Assembly: GCF_050947335.1 (NCBI RefSeq)
Contig: NW_027473345.1
Coordinates: 1,240,001-1,304,000 of the forward strand
Source: Megachile rotundata
Lineage: Eukaryota; Arthropoda; Insecta; Hymenoptera; Megachilidae
Direction of reading: 5' to 3'
Length of the DNA stretch: 64,000 bases
Shown here: positions 25,650 to 40,763 of the stretch, one piece after another
Position numbering within the stretch: the first letter of the stretch is position 1
Layout of the letters: each line of letters starts with the position of its first letter
Position numbers and translations under genes: made by a program
Notes under the pieces: generated by a model
Databases searched by the model: none
What the model saw: only the letters and a program-made list of their open reading frames with translations
What the model was told of the DNA's origin: nothing

Positions 25650-28540
25650 TTGTGATTATATGATTGTGATTCTATGATTGTGATTGTAGGATTGTGATTG
25701 TATAATTGCGAGTGTCTGATTGCGATTGTGTGATTGTGATTGGATGATTGTGATTGTGTGATTGCGTTTGTATGATTCTAATTCTATGCATGTGAATGTA
25801 TAATTCTGATTGTATGTTTGTGATAATATGATTGCGATTGTATGATTGCGATTGCATGATTGTGATTGTATGATTGTTATTGTATGATTGTGATTGTATG
25901 ATTGTAATTGTACGATTGTGATTGTACGATTGTGATTGTATGATTGTGATTGTATGATTGCGATTGTCTGATTGCGATTGTGTGATTGTGACTGTATGAT
26001 TGGGATTGTATGATTGTGATTCCATGATTGTAATTGTATGATTGTAATTGTATGAATGTGATTGTATGATTGTGATTGTATGATTGTGATTGTGTGATTG
26101 CGTTTATATGATTCTAATTGTATGCATGTGAATGTATAATTCTGATTGTATGATTGTGATTGTATGATTGTGATTGTATGATTGTGATTGTATGATTGTG
26201 ATTGTATGATTGTGGTTGTATGATTGTGATTGTATGATTGTGATTGTATGATTGTGATTGTATGATTGTGATTGTATGATTGTGATTGTATGATTGTGAT
26301 TGTATGATTGTGATTGTATGATTGTGATTGTATGATTGTGATTGAATGATTGTGATTGTATGATTGTGATTGTATGATTGGGATTGTATGATTGCGATTG
26401 TCTGATTGCGATTGTGTGATTGTGAATGTATGATTGTGATTGTATGATTGTGATTCTATGATTGTGATTGTATGATTGTAATTGTATGAATGTGATTGTA
26501 TGATTGTGATTGTATGATTGTGATTGTGTGATTGCGTTTGTATGATTCTAATTGTATGCATGTGAATGTATAATTCTGATTGTATGATTGTGATTGTATG
26601 ATTGTGATTGTGTGATTGTGATTGTATGATTGTGATTGTATGATTGTGATTGTATGATTATGATTGTATGACTGTGATTGTATGATTGTGATTGTATAAT
26701 TGTGATTGTATAATTGTGATTGCATGATTGTGATTGTATGATTGTCATTGTACGATTGTGGTTGTACGATTGTGGTTGTACGATTGTGATTGTATGATTG
26801 TGATTGTATGATTGTGATTGTATGATTGTGATTGTATGATTGTGATTGTATGATTGTGATTGTATGATTGTGATTGTATGGTTGTGATTGTGTGATTGCG
26901 TTTGTATGATTCTAATTGTATGCATGCGAATGTATAATTCTGATTGTATGTTTGTGATAATATGATTGCGATTGTATGATTGTGACTGTATGATTGTGAT
27001 TGTATGATTGTGATTGTATGATTGTGATTGTATGATTGTGATTGTATGATTGTGATTGTATGATTGTGATTGTGTGATTGTGATTGTATGATTGTGATTG
27101 TATGATTGTGATTGTATGATTTTGATTGTATAATTGTGATTGTGTGATTGTGATTGTGTGATTGTGACTGCATGATTGTGATTGTATGATTGTGATTGTA
27201 TGATTGTGATTGTATGATTGTGATTGTATGATTGTGATTGTACGATTGTGATTGTATGATTTTGATTGTATAATTGTGATTGTGTGATAGTGATTGTGTG
27301 ATTGTGACTGCATGATTGTGATTCTATGATTGTGATTGTATGATTGTAATTGTACGATTATGATTGTATGATTGTGATTGTATGATTCTACTTGCGTGAT
27401 TGTGATTGTATGATTGTGAATATATAATTGTATTTGAGTTACTGTGATTGTCGGATTGCTATTGTATAATTCTGATTGTATGATAGTGATTGTGTGATTT
27501 TGATTGTACGATTGTAGTTCTATGATTGTGATTGTATGATTGTGATTGTATGATTGTGATTGTATGATTGTGATTGTATGATTGTGATTGTATGATTGTG
27601 ATTGTATGATTGTGATTGTATGATTGTGATTGTATGATTGTGATTGTATGATTGGGATTGTATGATTGCGATTGTCTGATTGCGATTGTGTGATTGTGAA
27701 TGTATGATTGTGATTGTATGATTGTGATTCTATGATTGTGATTGTATGATTGTAATTGTATGAATGTGATTGTATGATTGTGATTGTATGATTGTGATTG
27801 TGTGATTGCGTTTGTATGATTCTAATTGTATGCATGTGAATGTATAATTCTGATTGTATGATTGTGATTGTATGATTGTTATTGTGTGATTGTGATTGTA
27901 TGATTGTGATTGTATGATTGTGATTGTATGATTATGATTGTATGACTGTGATTGTATGATTGTGATTGTATAATTGTGATTGTATAATTGTGATTGCATG
28001 ATTGTGATTGTATGATTGTCATTGTACGATTGTGGTTGTACGATTGTGGTTGTATGATTGTGATTGTATGATTGTGATTGTATGATTGTGATTGTATGAT
28101 TGTGATTGTATGATTGTGATTGTATGATTGTGATTATATGATTGTGATTGTATGGTTGTGATTGTGTGATTGCGTTTGTATGATTCTAATTGTATGCATG
28201 CGAATGTATAATTCTGATTGTATGTTTGTGATAATATGATTGCGATTGTATGATTGTGACTGTATGATTGTGATTGTATGATTGTGATTGTATGATTGTG
28301 ATTGTATGATTGTGATTGTATGATTGTGATTGTGTGATTGTGATTGTATGATTGTGATTGTATGATTGTGATTGTATGATTTTGATTGTATAATTGTGAT
28401 TGTGTGATTGTGATTGTGTGATTGTGACTGCATGATTGTGATTGTATGATTGTGATTGTATGATTGTGATTGTATGATTGTGATTGTATGATTGTGATTG
28501 TACGATTGTGATTGTATGATTTTGATTGTATAATTGTGAT
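25650..28540. repeat. 2,898-bp higher-order unit, copy 1
   Basis: This segment matches the following sequence at an offset of 2,898 bp, exactly 207 monomers. Anchors are 25,672 to 28,570, 26,745 to 29,643 and the M2 string 27,433 to 30,331. A distinctive GGATGATTG variant and an AATTCTATGCATG variant cassette occur in both copies. Confidence 0.75.
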
Positions 28541-30849
28541 TGTGTGATTGTGATTATATGATTGTGATTCTATGATTGTGATTGTAGGATTGTGATTGTA
28601 TAATTGCGAGTGTCTGATTGCGATTGTGTGATTGTGATTGGATGATTGTGATTGTGTGATTGCGTTTGTATGATTCTAATTCTATGCATGTGAATGTATA
28701 ATTCTGATTGTATGTTTGTGATAATATGATTGCGATTGTATGATTGCGATTGCATGATTGTGATTGTATGATTGTTATTGTATGATTGTGATTGTATGAT
28801 TGTAATTGTACGATTGTGATTGTACGATTGTGATTGTATGATTGTGATTGTATGATTGCGATTGTCTGATTGCGATTGTGTGATTGTGACTGTATGATTG
28901 GGATTGTATGATTGTGATTCCATGATTGTAATTGTATGATTGTAATTGTATGAATGTGATTGTATGATTGTGATTGTATGATTGTGATTGTGTGATTGCG
29001 TTTATATGATTCTAATTGTATGCATGTGAATGTATAATTCTGATTGTATGATTGTGATTGTATGATTGTGATTGTATGATTGTGATTGTATGATTGTGAT
29101 TGTATGATTGTGGTTGTATGATTGTGATTGTATGATTGTGATTGTATGATTGTGATTGTATGATTGTGATTGTATGATTGTGATTGTATGATTGTGATTG
29201 TATGATTGTGATTGTATGATTGTGATTGTATGATTGTGATTGAATGATTGTGATTGTATGATTGTGATTGTATGATTGGGATTGTATGATTGCGATTGTC
29301 TGATTGCGATTGTGTGATTGTGAATGTATGATTGTGATTGTATGATTGTGATTCTATGATTGTGATTGTATGATTGTAATTGTATGAATGTGATTGTATG
29401 ATTGTGATTGTATGATTGTGATTGTGTGATTGCGTTTGTATGATTCTAATTGTATGCATGTGAATGTATAATTCTGATTGTATGATTGTGATTGTATGAT
29501 TGTGATTGTGTGATTGTGATTGTATGATTGTGATTGTATGATTGTGATTGTATGATTATGATTGTATTACTGTGATTGTATGATTGTGATTGTATAATTG
29601 TGATTGTATAATTGTGATTGCATGATTGTGATTGTATGATTGTCATTGTACGATTGTGGTTGTACGATTGTGGTTGTATGATTGTGATTGTATGATTGTG
29701 ATTGTATGATTGTGATTGTATGATTGTGATTGTATGATTGTGATTGTATGATTGTGATTGTATGATTGTGATTGTATGGTTGTGATTGTGTGATTGCGTT
29801 TGTATGATTCTAATTGTATGCATGCGAATGTATAATTCTGATTGTATGTTTGTGATAATATGATTGCGATTGTATGATTGTGACTGTATGATTGTGATTG
29901 TATGATTGTGATTGTATGATTGTGATTGTATGATTGTGATTGTATGATTGTGATTGTATGATTGTGATTGTGTGATTGTGATTGTATGATTGTGATTGTA
30001 TGATTGTGATTGTATGATTTTGATTGTATAATTGTGATTGTGTGATTGTGATTGTGTGATTGTGACTGCATGATTGTGATTGTATGATTGTGATTGTATG
30101 ATTGTGATTGTATGATTGTGATTGTATGATTGTGATTGCACGATTGTGATTGTATGATTTTGATTGTATAATTGTGATTGTGTGATAGTGATTGTGTGAT
30201 TGTGACTGCATGATTGTGATTCTATGATTGTGATTGTATGATTGTAATTGTACGATTATGATTGTATGATTGTGATTGTATGATTCTACTTGCGTGATTG
30301 TGATTGTATGATTGTGAATATATAATTGTATTTGAGTTACTGTGATTGTCGGATTGCTATTGTATAATTCTGATTGTATGATAGTGATTGTGTGATTTTG
30401 ATTGTACGATTGTAGTTCTATGATTGTGATTGTATGATTGTGATTGTATGATTGTGATTGTATGATTGTGATTGTATGATTGTGATTGTATGATTGTGAT
30501 TGTATGATTGTGATTGTATGATTGTGATTGTATGATTGTGATTGTATGATTGGGATTGTATGATTGCGATTGTCTGATTGCGATTGTGTGATTGTGAATG
30601 TATGATTGTGATTGTATGATTGTGATTCTATGATTGTGATTGTATGATTGTAATTGTATGAATGTGATTGTATGATTGTGATTGTATGATTGTGATTGTG
30701 TGATTGCGTTTGTATGATTCTAATTGTATGCATGTGAATGTATAATTCTGATTGTATGATTGTGATTGTATGATTGTTATTGTGTGATTGTGATTGTATG
30801 ATTGTGATTGTATGATTGTGATTGTATGATTGTGATTGCATGATTGTGA
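27000..30849. repeat. 3,850-bp higher-order repeat, copy 1
   Basis: The offset of 3,850 bp is exactly 275 monomers. Anchors: TTTGATTG 27,121 to 30,971, M2 27,433 to 31,283, the cassette at 28,134 to 31,984 and M2 30,331 to 34,181. Differences are isolated substitutions, such as GTCGG against GCCGG in M2. Confidence 0.8.
27397..27480. repeat. M2 divergent monomer string, first of 18
   Basis: This is six consecutive divergent 14-mers: TGATTGTGATTGTA, TGATTGTGAATATA, TAATTGTATTTGAG, TTACTGTGATTGTC, GGATTGCTATTGTA, TAATTCTGATTGTA. They stay in 14-bp register. TTTGAG start positions of all copies found: 27,433; 30,331; 31,283; 34,181; 35,133; 35,455; 38,451; 40,159; 41,419; 42,245; 44,807; 45,619; 47,425; 47,747; 50,813; 51,625; 59,259; 60,057. 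Two sub-types exist: TTTGAGTTAC with GGATTGC (12 copies) and TTTGAGTGAC with GGAATGC (6 copies: 35,455; 42,245; 45,619; 47,747; 51,625; 60,057). Confidence 0.9.
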
Positions 30850-31430
30850 TTGTATGATTGTGATTGTATGATTGTAATTGTATGATTGTGATTGTATGAT
30901 TGTGATTGTATGATTGTGATTGTGTGATTGTGATTGTATGATGGTGATTGTATGATTGTGATTGTATGATTTTGATTGTATAATTGTGATTGTGTGATTG
31001 TGATTGTGTGATTGTGACTGCATGATTGTGATTGTATGATTGTGATTGTATGATTGTGATTGTATGATTGTGATTGTATGATTGTGATTGTACGATTGTG
31101 ATTGTATGATTTTGATTGTATAATTGTGATTGTGTGATAGTGATTGTGTGATTGTGACTGCATGATTGTGATTCTATGATTGTGATTGTATGATTGCAAT
31201 TGTACGATTATGATTGTATGATTGTGATTGTATGATTCTACTTGCGTGATTGTGATTGTATGATTGTGAATATATAATTGTATTTGAGTTACTGTGATTG
31301 CCGGATTGCTATTGTATAATTCTGATTGTATGATAGTGATTGTGTGATTTTGATTGTACGATTGTAGTTCTATGATTGTGATTGTATGATTGTGATTGTA
31401 TGATTGTGATTGTATGATTGTGATTGTATG
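28541..31430. repeat. 2,898-bp higher-order unit, copy 2
   Basis: This is the tandem partner of 25,650-28,540. It overlaps the larger 3,850-bp repeat, so the two periods are nested and a given monomer can belong to both. Confidence 0.7.
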
Positions 31431-34400
31431 ATTGTGATTGTATGATTGTGATTGTATGATTGTGATTGTATGATTGTGATTGTATGATTGTGATTGTATG
31501 ATTGGGATTGTATGATTGCGATTGTCTGATTGCGATTGTGTGATTGTGAATGTATGATTGTGATTGTATGATTGTGATTCTATGATTGTGATTGTATGAT
31601 TGTAATTGTATGAATGTGATTGTATGATTGTGATTGTATGATTGTGATTGTGTGATTGCGTTTGTATGATTCTAATTGTATGCATGTGAATGTATAATTC
31701 TGATTGTATGATTGTGATTGTATGATTGTTATTGTGTGATTGTGATTGTATGATTGTGATTGTATGATTGTGATTGTATGATTATGATTGTATGACTGTG
31801 ATTGTATGATTGTGATTGTATAATTGTGATTGTATAATTGTGATTGCATGATTGTGATTGTATGATTGTCATTGTACGATTGTGGTTGTACGATTGTGGT
31901 TGTATGATTGTGATTGTATGATTGTGATTGTATGATTGTGATTGTATGATTGTGATTGTATGATTGTGATTGTATGATTGTGATTATATGATTGTGATTG
32001 TATGGTTGTGATTGTGTGATTGCGTTTGTATGATTCTAATTGTATGCATGCGAATGTATAATTCTGATTGTATGTTTGTGATAATATGATTGCGATTGTA
32101 TGATTGTGACTGTATGATTGTGATTGTATGATTGTGATTGTATGATTGTGATTGTATGATTGTGATTGTATGATTGTGATTGTGTGATTGTGATTGTATG
32201 ATTGTGATTGTATGATTGTGATTGTATGATTTTGATTGTATAATTGTGATTGTGTGATTGTGATTGTGTGATTGTGACTGCATGATTGTGATTGTATGAT
32301 TGTGATTGTATGATTGTGATTGTATGATTGTGATTGTATGATTGTGATTGTACGATTGTGATTGTATGATTTTGATTGTATAATTGTGATTGTGTGATTG
32401 TGATTATATGATTGTGATTCTATGATTGTGATTGTAGGATTGTGATTGTATAATTGCGAGTGTCTGATTGCGATTGTGTGATTGTGATTGGATGATTGTG
32501 ATTGTGTGATTGCGTTTGTATGATTCTAATTCTATGCATGTGAATGTATAATTCTGATTGTATGTTTGTGATAATATGATTGCGATTGTATGATTGCGAT
32601 TGCATGATTGTGATTGTATGATTGTTATTGTATGATTGTGATTGTATGATTGTAATTGTACGATTGTGATTGTACGATTGTGATTGTATGATTGTGATTG
32701 TATGATTGCGATTGTCTGATTGCGATTGTGTGATTGTGACTGTATGATTGGGATTGTATGATTGTGATTCCATGATTGTAATTGTATGATTGTAATTGTA
32801 TGAATGTGATTGTATGATTGTGATTGTATGATTGTGATTGTGTGATTGCGTTTATATGATTCTAATTGTATGCATGTGAATGTATAATTCTGATTGTATG
32901 ATTGTGATTGTATGATTGTGATTGTATGATTGTGATTGTATGATTGTGATTGTATGATTGTGGTTGTATGATTGTGATTGTATGATTGTGATTGTATGAT
33001 TGTGATTGTATGATTGTGATTGTATGATTGTGATTGTATGATTGTGATTGTATGATTGTGATTGTATGATTGTGATTGTATGATTGTGATTGAATGATTG
33101 TGATTGTATGATTGTGATTGTATGATTGGGATTGTATGATTGCGATTGTCTGATTGCGATTGTGTGATTGTGAATGTATGATTGTGATTGTATGATTGTG
33201 ATTCTATGATTGTGATTGTATGATTGTAATTGTATGAATGTGATTGTATGATTGTGATTGTATGATTGTGATTGTGTGATTGCGTTTGTATGATTCTAAT
33301 TGTATGCATGTGAATGTATAATTCTGATTGTATGATTGTGATTGTATGATTGTGATTGTGTGATTGTGATTGTATGATTGTGATTGTATGATTGTGATTG
33401 TATGATTATGATTGTATTACTGTGATTGTATGATTGTGATTGTATAATTGTGATTGTATAATTGTGATTGCATGATTGTGATTGTATGATTGTCATTGTA
33501 CGATTGTGGTTGTACGATTGTGGTTGTATGATTGTGATTGTATGATTGTGATTGTATGATTGTGATTGTATGATTGTGATTGTATGATTGTGATTGTATG
33601 ATTGTGATTGTATGATTGTGATTGTATGGTTGTGATTGTGTGATTGCGTTTGTATGATTCTAATTGTATGCATGCGAATGTATAATTCTGATTGTATGTT
33701 TGTGATAATATGATTGCGATTGTATGATTGTGACTGTATGATTGTGATTGTATGATTGTGATTGTATGATTGTGATTGTATGATTGTGATTGTATGATTG
33801 TGATTGTATGATTGTGATTGTGTGATTGTGATTGTATGATTGTGATTGTATGATTGTGATTGTATGATTTTGATTGTATAATTGTGATTGTGTGATTGTG
33901 ATTGTGTGATTGTGACTGCATGATTGTGATTGTATGATTGTGATTGTATGATTGTGATTGTATGATTGTGATTGTATGATTGTGATTGTACGATTGTGAT
34001 TGTATGATTTTGATTGTATAATTGTGATTGTGTGATAGTGATTGTGTGATTGTGACTGCATGATTGTGATTCTATGATTGTGATTGTATGATTGTAATTG
34101 TACGATTATGATTGTATGATTGTGATTGTATGATTCTACTTGCGTGATTGTGATTGTATGATTGTGAATATATAATTGTATTTGAGTTACTGTGATTGTC
34201 GGATTGCTATTGTATAATTCTGATTGTATGATAGTGATTGTGTGATTTTGATTGTACGATTGTAGTTCTATGATTGTGATTGTATGATTGTGATTGTATG
34301 ATTGTGATTGTATGATTGTGATTGTATGATTGTGATTGTATGATTGTGATTGTATGATTGTGATTGTATGATTGTGATTGTATGATTGTGATTGTATGAT

Positions 34401-34699
34401 TGGGATTGTATGATTGCGATTGTCTGATTGCGATTGTGTGATTGTGAATGTATGATTGTGATTGTATGATTGTGATTCTATGATTGTGATTGTATGATTG
34501 TAATTGTATGAATGTGATTGTATGATTGTGATTGTATGATTGTGATTGTGTGATTGCGTTTGTATGATTCTAATTGTATGCATGTGAATGTATAATTCTG
34601 ATTGTATGATTGTGATTGTATGATTGTTATTGTGTGATTGTGATTGTATGATTGTGATTGTATGATTGTGATTGTATGATTGTGATTGCATGATTGTGA
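30850..34699. repeat. 3,850-bp higher-order repeat, copy 2
   Basis: This follows copy 1 directly. A third, partial copy continues from about 34,700 to 35,340 and includes M2 at 35,133. It then breaks where a TGATTGTTATTGTA unit replaces the expected sequence. Confidence 0.8.
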
Positions 34700-36454
34700 T
34701 TGTATGATTGTGATTGTATGATTGTAATTGTATGATTGTGATTGTATGATTGTGATTGTATGATTGTGATTGTGTGATTGTGATTGTATGATGGTGATTG
34801 TATGATTGTGATTGTATGATTTTGATTGTATAATTGTGATTGTGTGATTGTGATTGTGTGATTGTGACTGCATGATTGTGATTGTATGATTGTGATTGTA
34901 TGATTGTGATTGTATGATTGTGATTGTATGATTGTGATTGTACGATTGTGATTGTATGATTTTGATTGTATAATTGTGATTGTGTGATAGTGATTGTGTG
35001 ATTGTGACTGCATGATTGTGATTCTATGATTGTGATTGTATGATTGCAATTGTACGATTATGATTGTATGATTGTGATTGTATGATTCTACTTGCGTGAT
35101 TGTGATTGTATGATTGTGAATATATAATTGTATTTGAGTTACTGTGATTGCCGGATTGCTATTGTATAATTCTGATTGTATGATAGTGATTGTGTGATTT
35201 TGATTGTACGATTGTAGTTCTATGATTGTGATTGTATGATTGTGATTGTATGATTGTGATTGTATGATTGTGATTGTATGATTGTGATTGTATGATTGTG
35301 ATTGTATGATTGTGATTGTATGATTGTGATTGTATGATTGTTATTGTATGATTGTGATTGTATGATTGTAATTGTACGATTGTGATTGTATGATTGTGAT
35401 TGTATGATTGTACTTGCGTGATTGTGATTGTATGATTGTGAATATATAATTGTATTTGAGTGACTGTGATTGCCGGAATGCTATTGTATAATTCTGATTG
35501 TATGATAGTGACTGTGTGATTGTGATTGTACGATTGTGGTTCTATGATTGTGATTGTATGATTGTTATTGTATGATTGTGATTGTATGATTGTGATTGTA
35601 TGATTGTGATTGTATCATTGTGATTGTATGATTGTGATTGTATGATTGTGATCCTATGATTGTGATTGTAGGATTGTGATAGTACAATTGCGATTGTCTG
35701 ATTGCGATTGTGTGATTGTGATTGTATGATTGTGTTTGTGTGATTGCGTTTGTATGATTCTAATTGTATGCATGTGAATGTATAATCCTGATTGTATGTT
35801 TGTCATAATATGATTGCGATTGTATGATTGCGATTGTATGATAGTGATTGTATGATTGTTATTGTGTGATTGTGATTGTATGATTGTGATTGTATGATTG
35901 TGATTGTATGATTGTGATTCTATGATTGCGATTGTCTGATTGCGATTGTGTGATTACGAATGTATGATTGTGATTGTATGATTGTGATTCTATGATTGTG
36001 GTTGTATGATTGTGATTGTATGATTGTGATTGTATGATTGTGATTGTATGATTGTGATTGTATGATTGTGATGGTGTGATTGTGATTGCATGATTGTGAT
36101 TGCATGATTGTGATTGCATGATTGTGATTGTGTGATTGCGTTTGTATGATTCTAATTGTATGCATGCGAATGTATAATTCTGATTGTATGTTTGTGATAA
36201 TATGATTGCGATTGTATGATTCAGATTGTATGATTGTGATTGTATGATTGTGATTGTATGATTGTGATTGTATGATTGTGATTGTATGATTGTGATTGTA
36301 TGATTGTGATTGTATGATTGTGATTGTATGATTGTGATTGTGTGATTGTGATTGTATGATTGTGATTGTATGACTGTGATTGTATGATTGTGATTGTATA
36401 ATTGTGATTGTATAATTGTGATTGCATGATTGTGATTGTATGATTGTCATTGTA

Positions 36455-36566
36455 CGATTGTGGTTGTACGATTGTGATTGTACGATTGTGATTGTACGAT
36501 TGTGATTGTACGATTGTGATTGTACGATTGTGATTGTACGATTGTGATTGTACGATTGTGATTGTA
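36455..36566. repeat. Run of 8 CGATTG-type monomers
   Basis: Eight successive monomers start with CG instead of TG. The first is CGATTGTGGTTGTA and the rest are CGATTGTGATTGTA. This is a local homogenised run of a single variant, and CpG sites recur exactly every 14 bp. Confidence 0.9.
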
Positions 36567-36608
36567 TGATTGTGATTGTGTGATTGCGTTTGTATGATTC
36601 TAATTGTA

Positions 36609-38600
36609 TGCATGCGAATGCATGATTGTGATTGCATGATTGTGATTGTATGATTGTGATTGTATGATTGTAATTGTATGAATTTGATTGTATGATTGTG
36701 ACTGTATGATTGTGATTGTATGATTGTGATTGTATGATTGTGATTGTATGATTGTGATTGTATGAATGTGATTGTATAATTGTGATTGCATGATTGTGAT
36801 TTTATGATTGTCATTGTACGATTGTGATTGTACGATTGTGATTGTACAGTTGTGATTGTACGATTGTGATTTTATGATTGTGACTGTATGATTGTGATTG
36901 TATGATTGTGATTGTGTGATTGCGTTTGTATGATTCTAATTGTATGCATGTGAATGTATAATTCTGATTGTATGTTTGTGATAATATGATTGCGATTGTA
37001 TGATTGAGATTGTATGATTGAGATTGTATGATTGAGATTGTATGATTGTGATTGTATGATTGTGATATTATGATTGTGATTGTATGATTGTGATTGTATG
37101 ATTGTGATTGTATGATTGTGATTGTGTGATTGTGATTGTATGATTGTGATTGTATGATTGTGATTGTATGATTGTGATTGTATGATTGTGATTGTATGAT
37201 TGTGATTGGATGATTGTGATTGTATGATTGTGATTGTATGATTGTGATTGTATGATTGTGATTGTATGATTGTGATTGTATGATTGTGATTGTATGATTG
37301 TGATTGTATGATTGTGATTGTATGATTGTGATTGTATGATTGTGATTGTATGATTGTGATTGTATGATTGTGATTGTATGATTGTGATTGTATGATTGTA
37401 ATTGTATCATTGTGATTGTGTGATTGCGTTTGTATGATTGTGATTGTATGATTGTGATTGTATGATTGTGATTGTGTGATTGCGTTTGTATGATTCTAAT
37501 TGTATGCATGTGAATGTATAATTCTGATTGTATGTTTGTGATAATATGATTGCGATTGTATGATTGTCATTGTATGATTGTGGTTTTATTATTGTGATTG
37601 TATGATTGTGATTGTATGATAGTGATTGCATGATTGTGATTGTATGATTGTCATTGTATGATTGTGGTTTTATGATTGTGATTGTATGATTGTGATTGTA
37701 TGATTGTGATTGTGTGATTGTGATTGTATGATTGTGATTGTATGATTGTGATTGTATGATTGTGATTGTATGACGGTGATTGTATGATTGTGATTGTATA
37801 ATTGTGATTGTATAATTGTGATTGCATGATTGTGATTGTATGATTGTCATTGTAGGATTGTGGTTGTACGATTGTGGTTGTATGATTGTGATTGTATGAT
37901 TGTGATTGTATGATTGTGATTGTATGATTGTGATTGTATGATTGTGATTGTATGGTTGTGATTGTGTGATTGCGTTTGTATGATTCTAATTGTATGCATG
38001 CGAATGTATAATTCTGATTGTATGTTTGTGATAATATGATTGCGATTGTATGATTGTGACTGTATGATTGTGATTGTATGATTGTGATTGTATGTTTGTG
38101 ATTGTATGATTGTGATTGTATGATTGTGATTGTATGATTTTGATTGTATAATTGTGATTGTGTGATTGTGATTGTGTGATTGTGACTGCATGATTGTGAT
38201 TGTATGATTGTGATTGTATGATTGTGATTGTATGATTGTGATTGTATGATTGTGATTGTACGATTGTGATTGTATGATTTTGATTGTATAATTGTGATTG
38301 TGTGATAGTGATTGTGTGATTGTGACTGCATGATTGTGATTCTATGATTGTGATTGTATGATTGTAATTGTACGATTATGATTGTATGATTGTGATTGTA
38401 TGATTCTACTTGCGTGATTGTGATTGTATGATTGTGAATATATAATTGTATTTGAGTTACTGTGATTGTCGGATTGCTATTGTATAATTCTGATTGTATG
38501 ATAGTGATTGTGTGATTTTGATTGTACGATTGTAGTTCTATGATTGTGATTGTATGATTGTGATTGTATGATTGTGATTGTATGATTGTGATTGTATGAT
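36609..38600. repeat. C-block with TGCATGCGAATGCA start, copy 1
   Basis: The start marker TGCATGCGAATGCA is a cassette unit with an unusual CA end. A rare TACAGTTG variant follows at 36,845. The block matches copy 2 at a 6,328-bp offset (452 monomers); the offset drifts to 6,356 bp by the M2 string. Confidence 0.75.
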
Positions 38601-39055
38601 TGTGATTGTATGATTGTGATTGTATGATTGTGATTGTATGATTGTGATTGTATGATTGGGATTGTATGATTGCGATTGTCTGATTGCGATTGTGTGATTG
38701 TGAATGTATGATTGTGATTGTATGATTGTGATTCTATGATTGTGATTGTATGATTGTAATTGTATGAATGTGATTGTATGATTGTGATTGTATGATTGTG
38801 ATTGTGTGATTGCGTTTGTATGATTCTAATTGTATGCATGTGAATGTATAATTCTGATTGTATGATTGTGATTGTATGATTGTTATTGTGTGATTGTGAT
38901 TGTATGATTGTGATTGTATGATTGTGATTGTATGATTGTGATTGCATGATTGTGATTGTATGATTGTGATTGTATGATTGTAATTGTATGATTGTGATTG
39001 TATGATTGTGATTGTATGATTGTGATTGTGTGATTGTGATTGTATGATGGTGATT
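37390..39055. repeat. 1,666-bp tandem duplication, copy 1
   Basis: The offset of 1,666 bp is exactly 119 monomers. The TATCATTG variant at 37,405 recurs at 39,071, and the TAGGATTG variant at 37,854 recurs at 39,520. The M2 strings at 38,451 and 40,159 are 1,708 bp apart, so three monomers were gained within copy 2. Confidence 0.8.
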
Positions 39056-40763
39056 GTGTGATTGTAATTGTATCATTGTGATTGTGTGATTGCGTTTGTA
39101 TGATTGTGATTGTATGATTGTGATTGTATGATTGTGATTGTGTGATTGCGTTTGTATGATTCTAATTGTATGCATGTGAATGTATAATTCTGATTGTATG
39201 TTTGTGATAATATGATTGCGATTGTATGATTGTCATTGTATGATTGTGGTTTTATTATTGTGATTGTATGATTGTGATTGTATGATAGTGATTGCATGAT
39301 TGTGATTGTATGATTGTCATTGTATGATTGTGGTTTTATGATTGTGATTGTATGATTGTGATTGTATGATTGTGATTGTGTGATTGTGATTGTATGATTG
39401 TGATTGTATGATTGTGATTGTATGATTGTGATTGTATGACGGTGATTGTATGATTGTGATTGTATAATTGTGATTGTATAATTGTGATTGCATGATTGTG
39501 ATTGTATGATTGTCATTGTAGGATTGTGGTTGTACGATTGTGGTTGTATGATTGTGATTGTATGATTGTGATTGTATGATTGTGATTGTATGATTGTGAT
39601 TGTATGATTGTGATTGTATGATTGTGATTGTATGATTGTGATTGTATGATTGTGATTGTATGGTTGTGATTGTGTGATTGCGTTTGTATGATTCTAATTG
39701 TATGCATGCGAATGTATAATTCTGATTGTATGTTTGTGATAATATGATTGCGATTGTATGATTGTGACTGTATGATTGTGATTGTATGATTGTGATTGTA
39801 TGTTTGTGATTGTATGATTGTGATTGTATGATTGTGATTGTATGATTTTGATTGTATAATTGTGATTGTGTGATTGTGATTGTGTGATTGTGACTGCATG
39901 ATTGTGATTGTATGATTGTGATTGTATGATTGTGATTGTATGATTGTGATTGTATGATTGTGATTGTACGATTGTGATTGTATGATTTTGATTGTATAAT
40001 TGTGATTGTGTGATAGTGATTGTGTGATTGTGACTGCATGATTGTGATTCTATGATTGTGATTGTATGATTGTAATTGTACGATTATGATTGTATGATTG
40101 TGATTGTATGATTCTACTTGCGTGATTGTGATTGTATGATTGTGAATATATAATTGTATTTGAGTTACTGTGATTGTCGGATTGCTATTGTATAATTCTG
40201 ATTGTATGATAGTGATTCTGTGATTTTGATTGTACGATTGTAGTTCTATGATTGTGATTGTATGATTGTGATTGTATGATTGTGATTGTATGATTGTGAT
40301 TGTATGATTGTGATTGTATGATTGTGATTGTATGATTGTGATTGTATGATTGTGATTGTATGATTGTGATTGTATGATTGGGATTGTATGATTGCGATTG
40401 TCTGATTGCGATTGTGTGATTGTGAATGTATGATTGTGATTGTATGATTGTGATTCTATGATTGTGATTGTATGATTGTAATTGTATGAATGTGATTGTA
40501 TGATTGTGATTGTATGATTGTGATTGTGTGATTGCGTTTGTATGATTCTAATTGTATGCATGTGAATGTATAATTCTGATTGTATGATTGTGATTGTATG
40601 ATTGTTATTGTGTGATTGTGATTGTATGATTGTGATTGTATGATTGTGATTGTATGATTATGATTGTATGACTGTGATTGTATGATTGTGATTGTATAAT
40701 TGTGATTGTATAATTGTGATTGCATGATTGTGATTGTATGATTGTCATTGTACGATTGTGGTT
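39056..40763. repeat. 1,666-bp tandem duplication, copy 2
   Basis: This is adjacent to copy 1. The block at 42,937 that otherwise matches 36,609 onward lacks this second copy, so the duplication is local to one higher-order repeat. Confidence 0.75.

Larger units (their letters stand above)
13600..27000. repeat. Array domain B (M1-bearing)
   Basis: Nine of the 13 M1 modules lie here, at 13,788, 14,718, 16,376, 17,208, 18,264, 19,572, 20,026, 21,418 and 24,983. Blocks about 0.8-1.8 kb long are reused in different orders. For example, 14,267-15,100 matches 17,813-18,650 at a 3,546-bp offset, which is 252 monomers plus three 6-bp additions. The solo LTR sits in this domain. No M2 module is found before 27.4 kb. 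Confidence 0.75.
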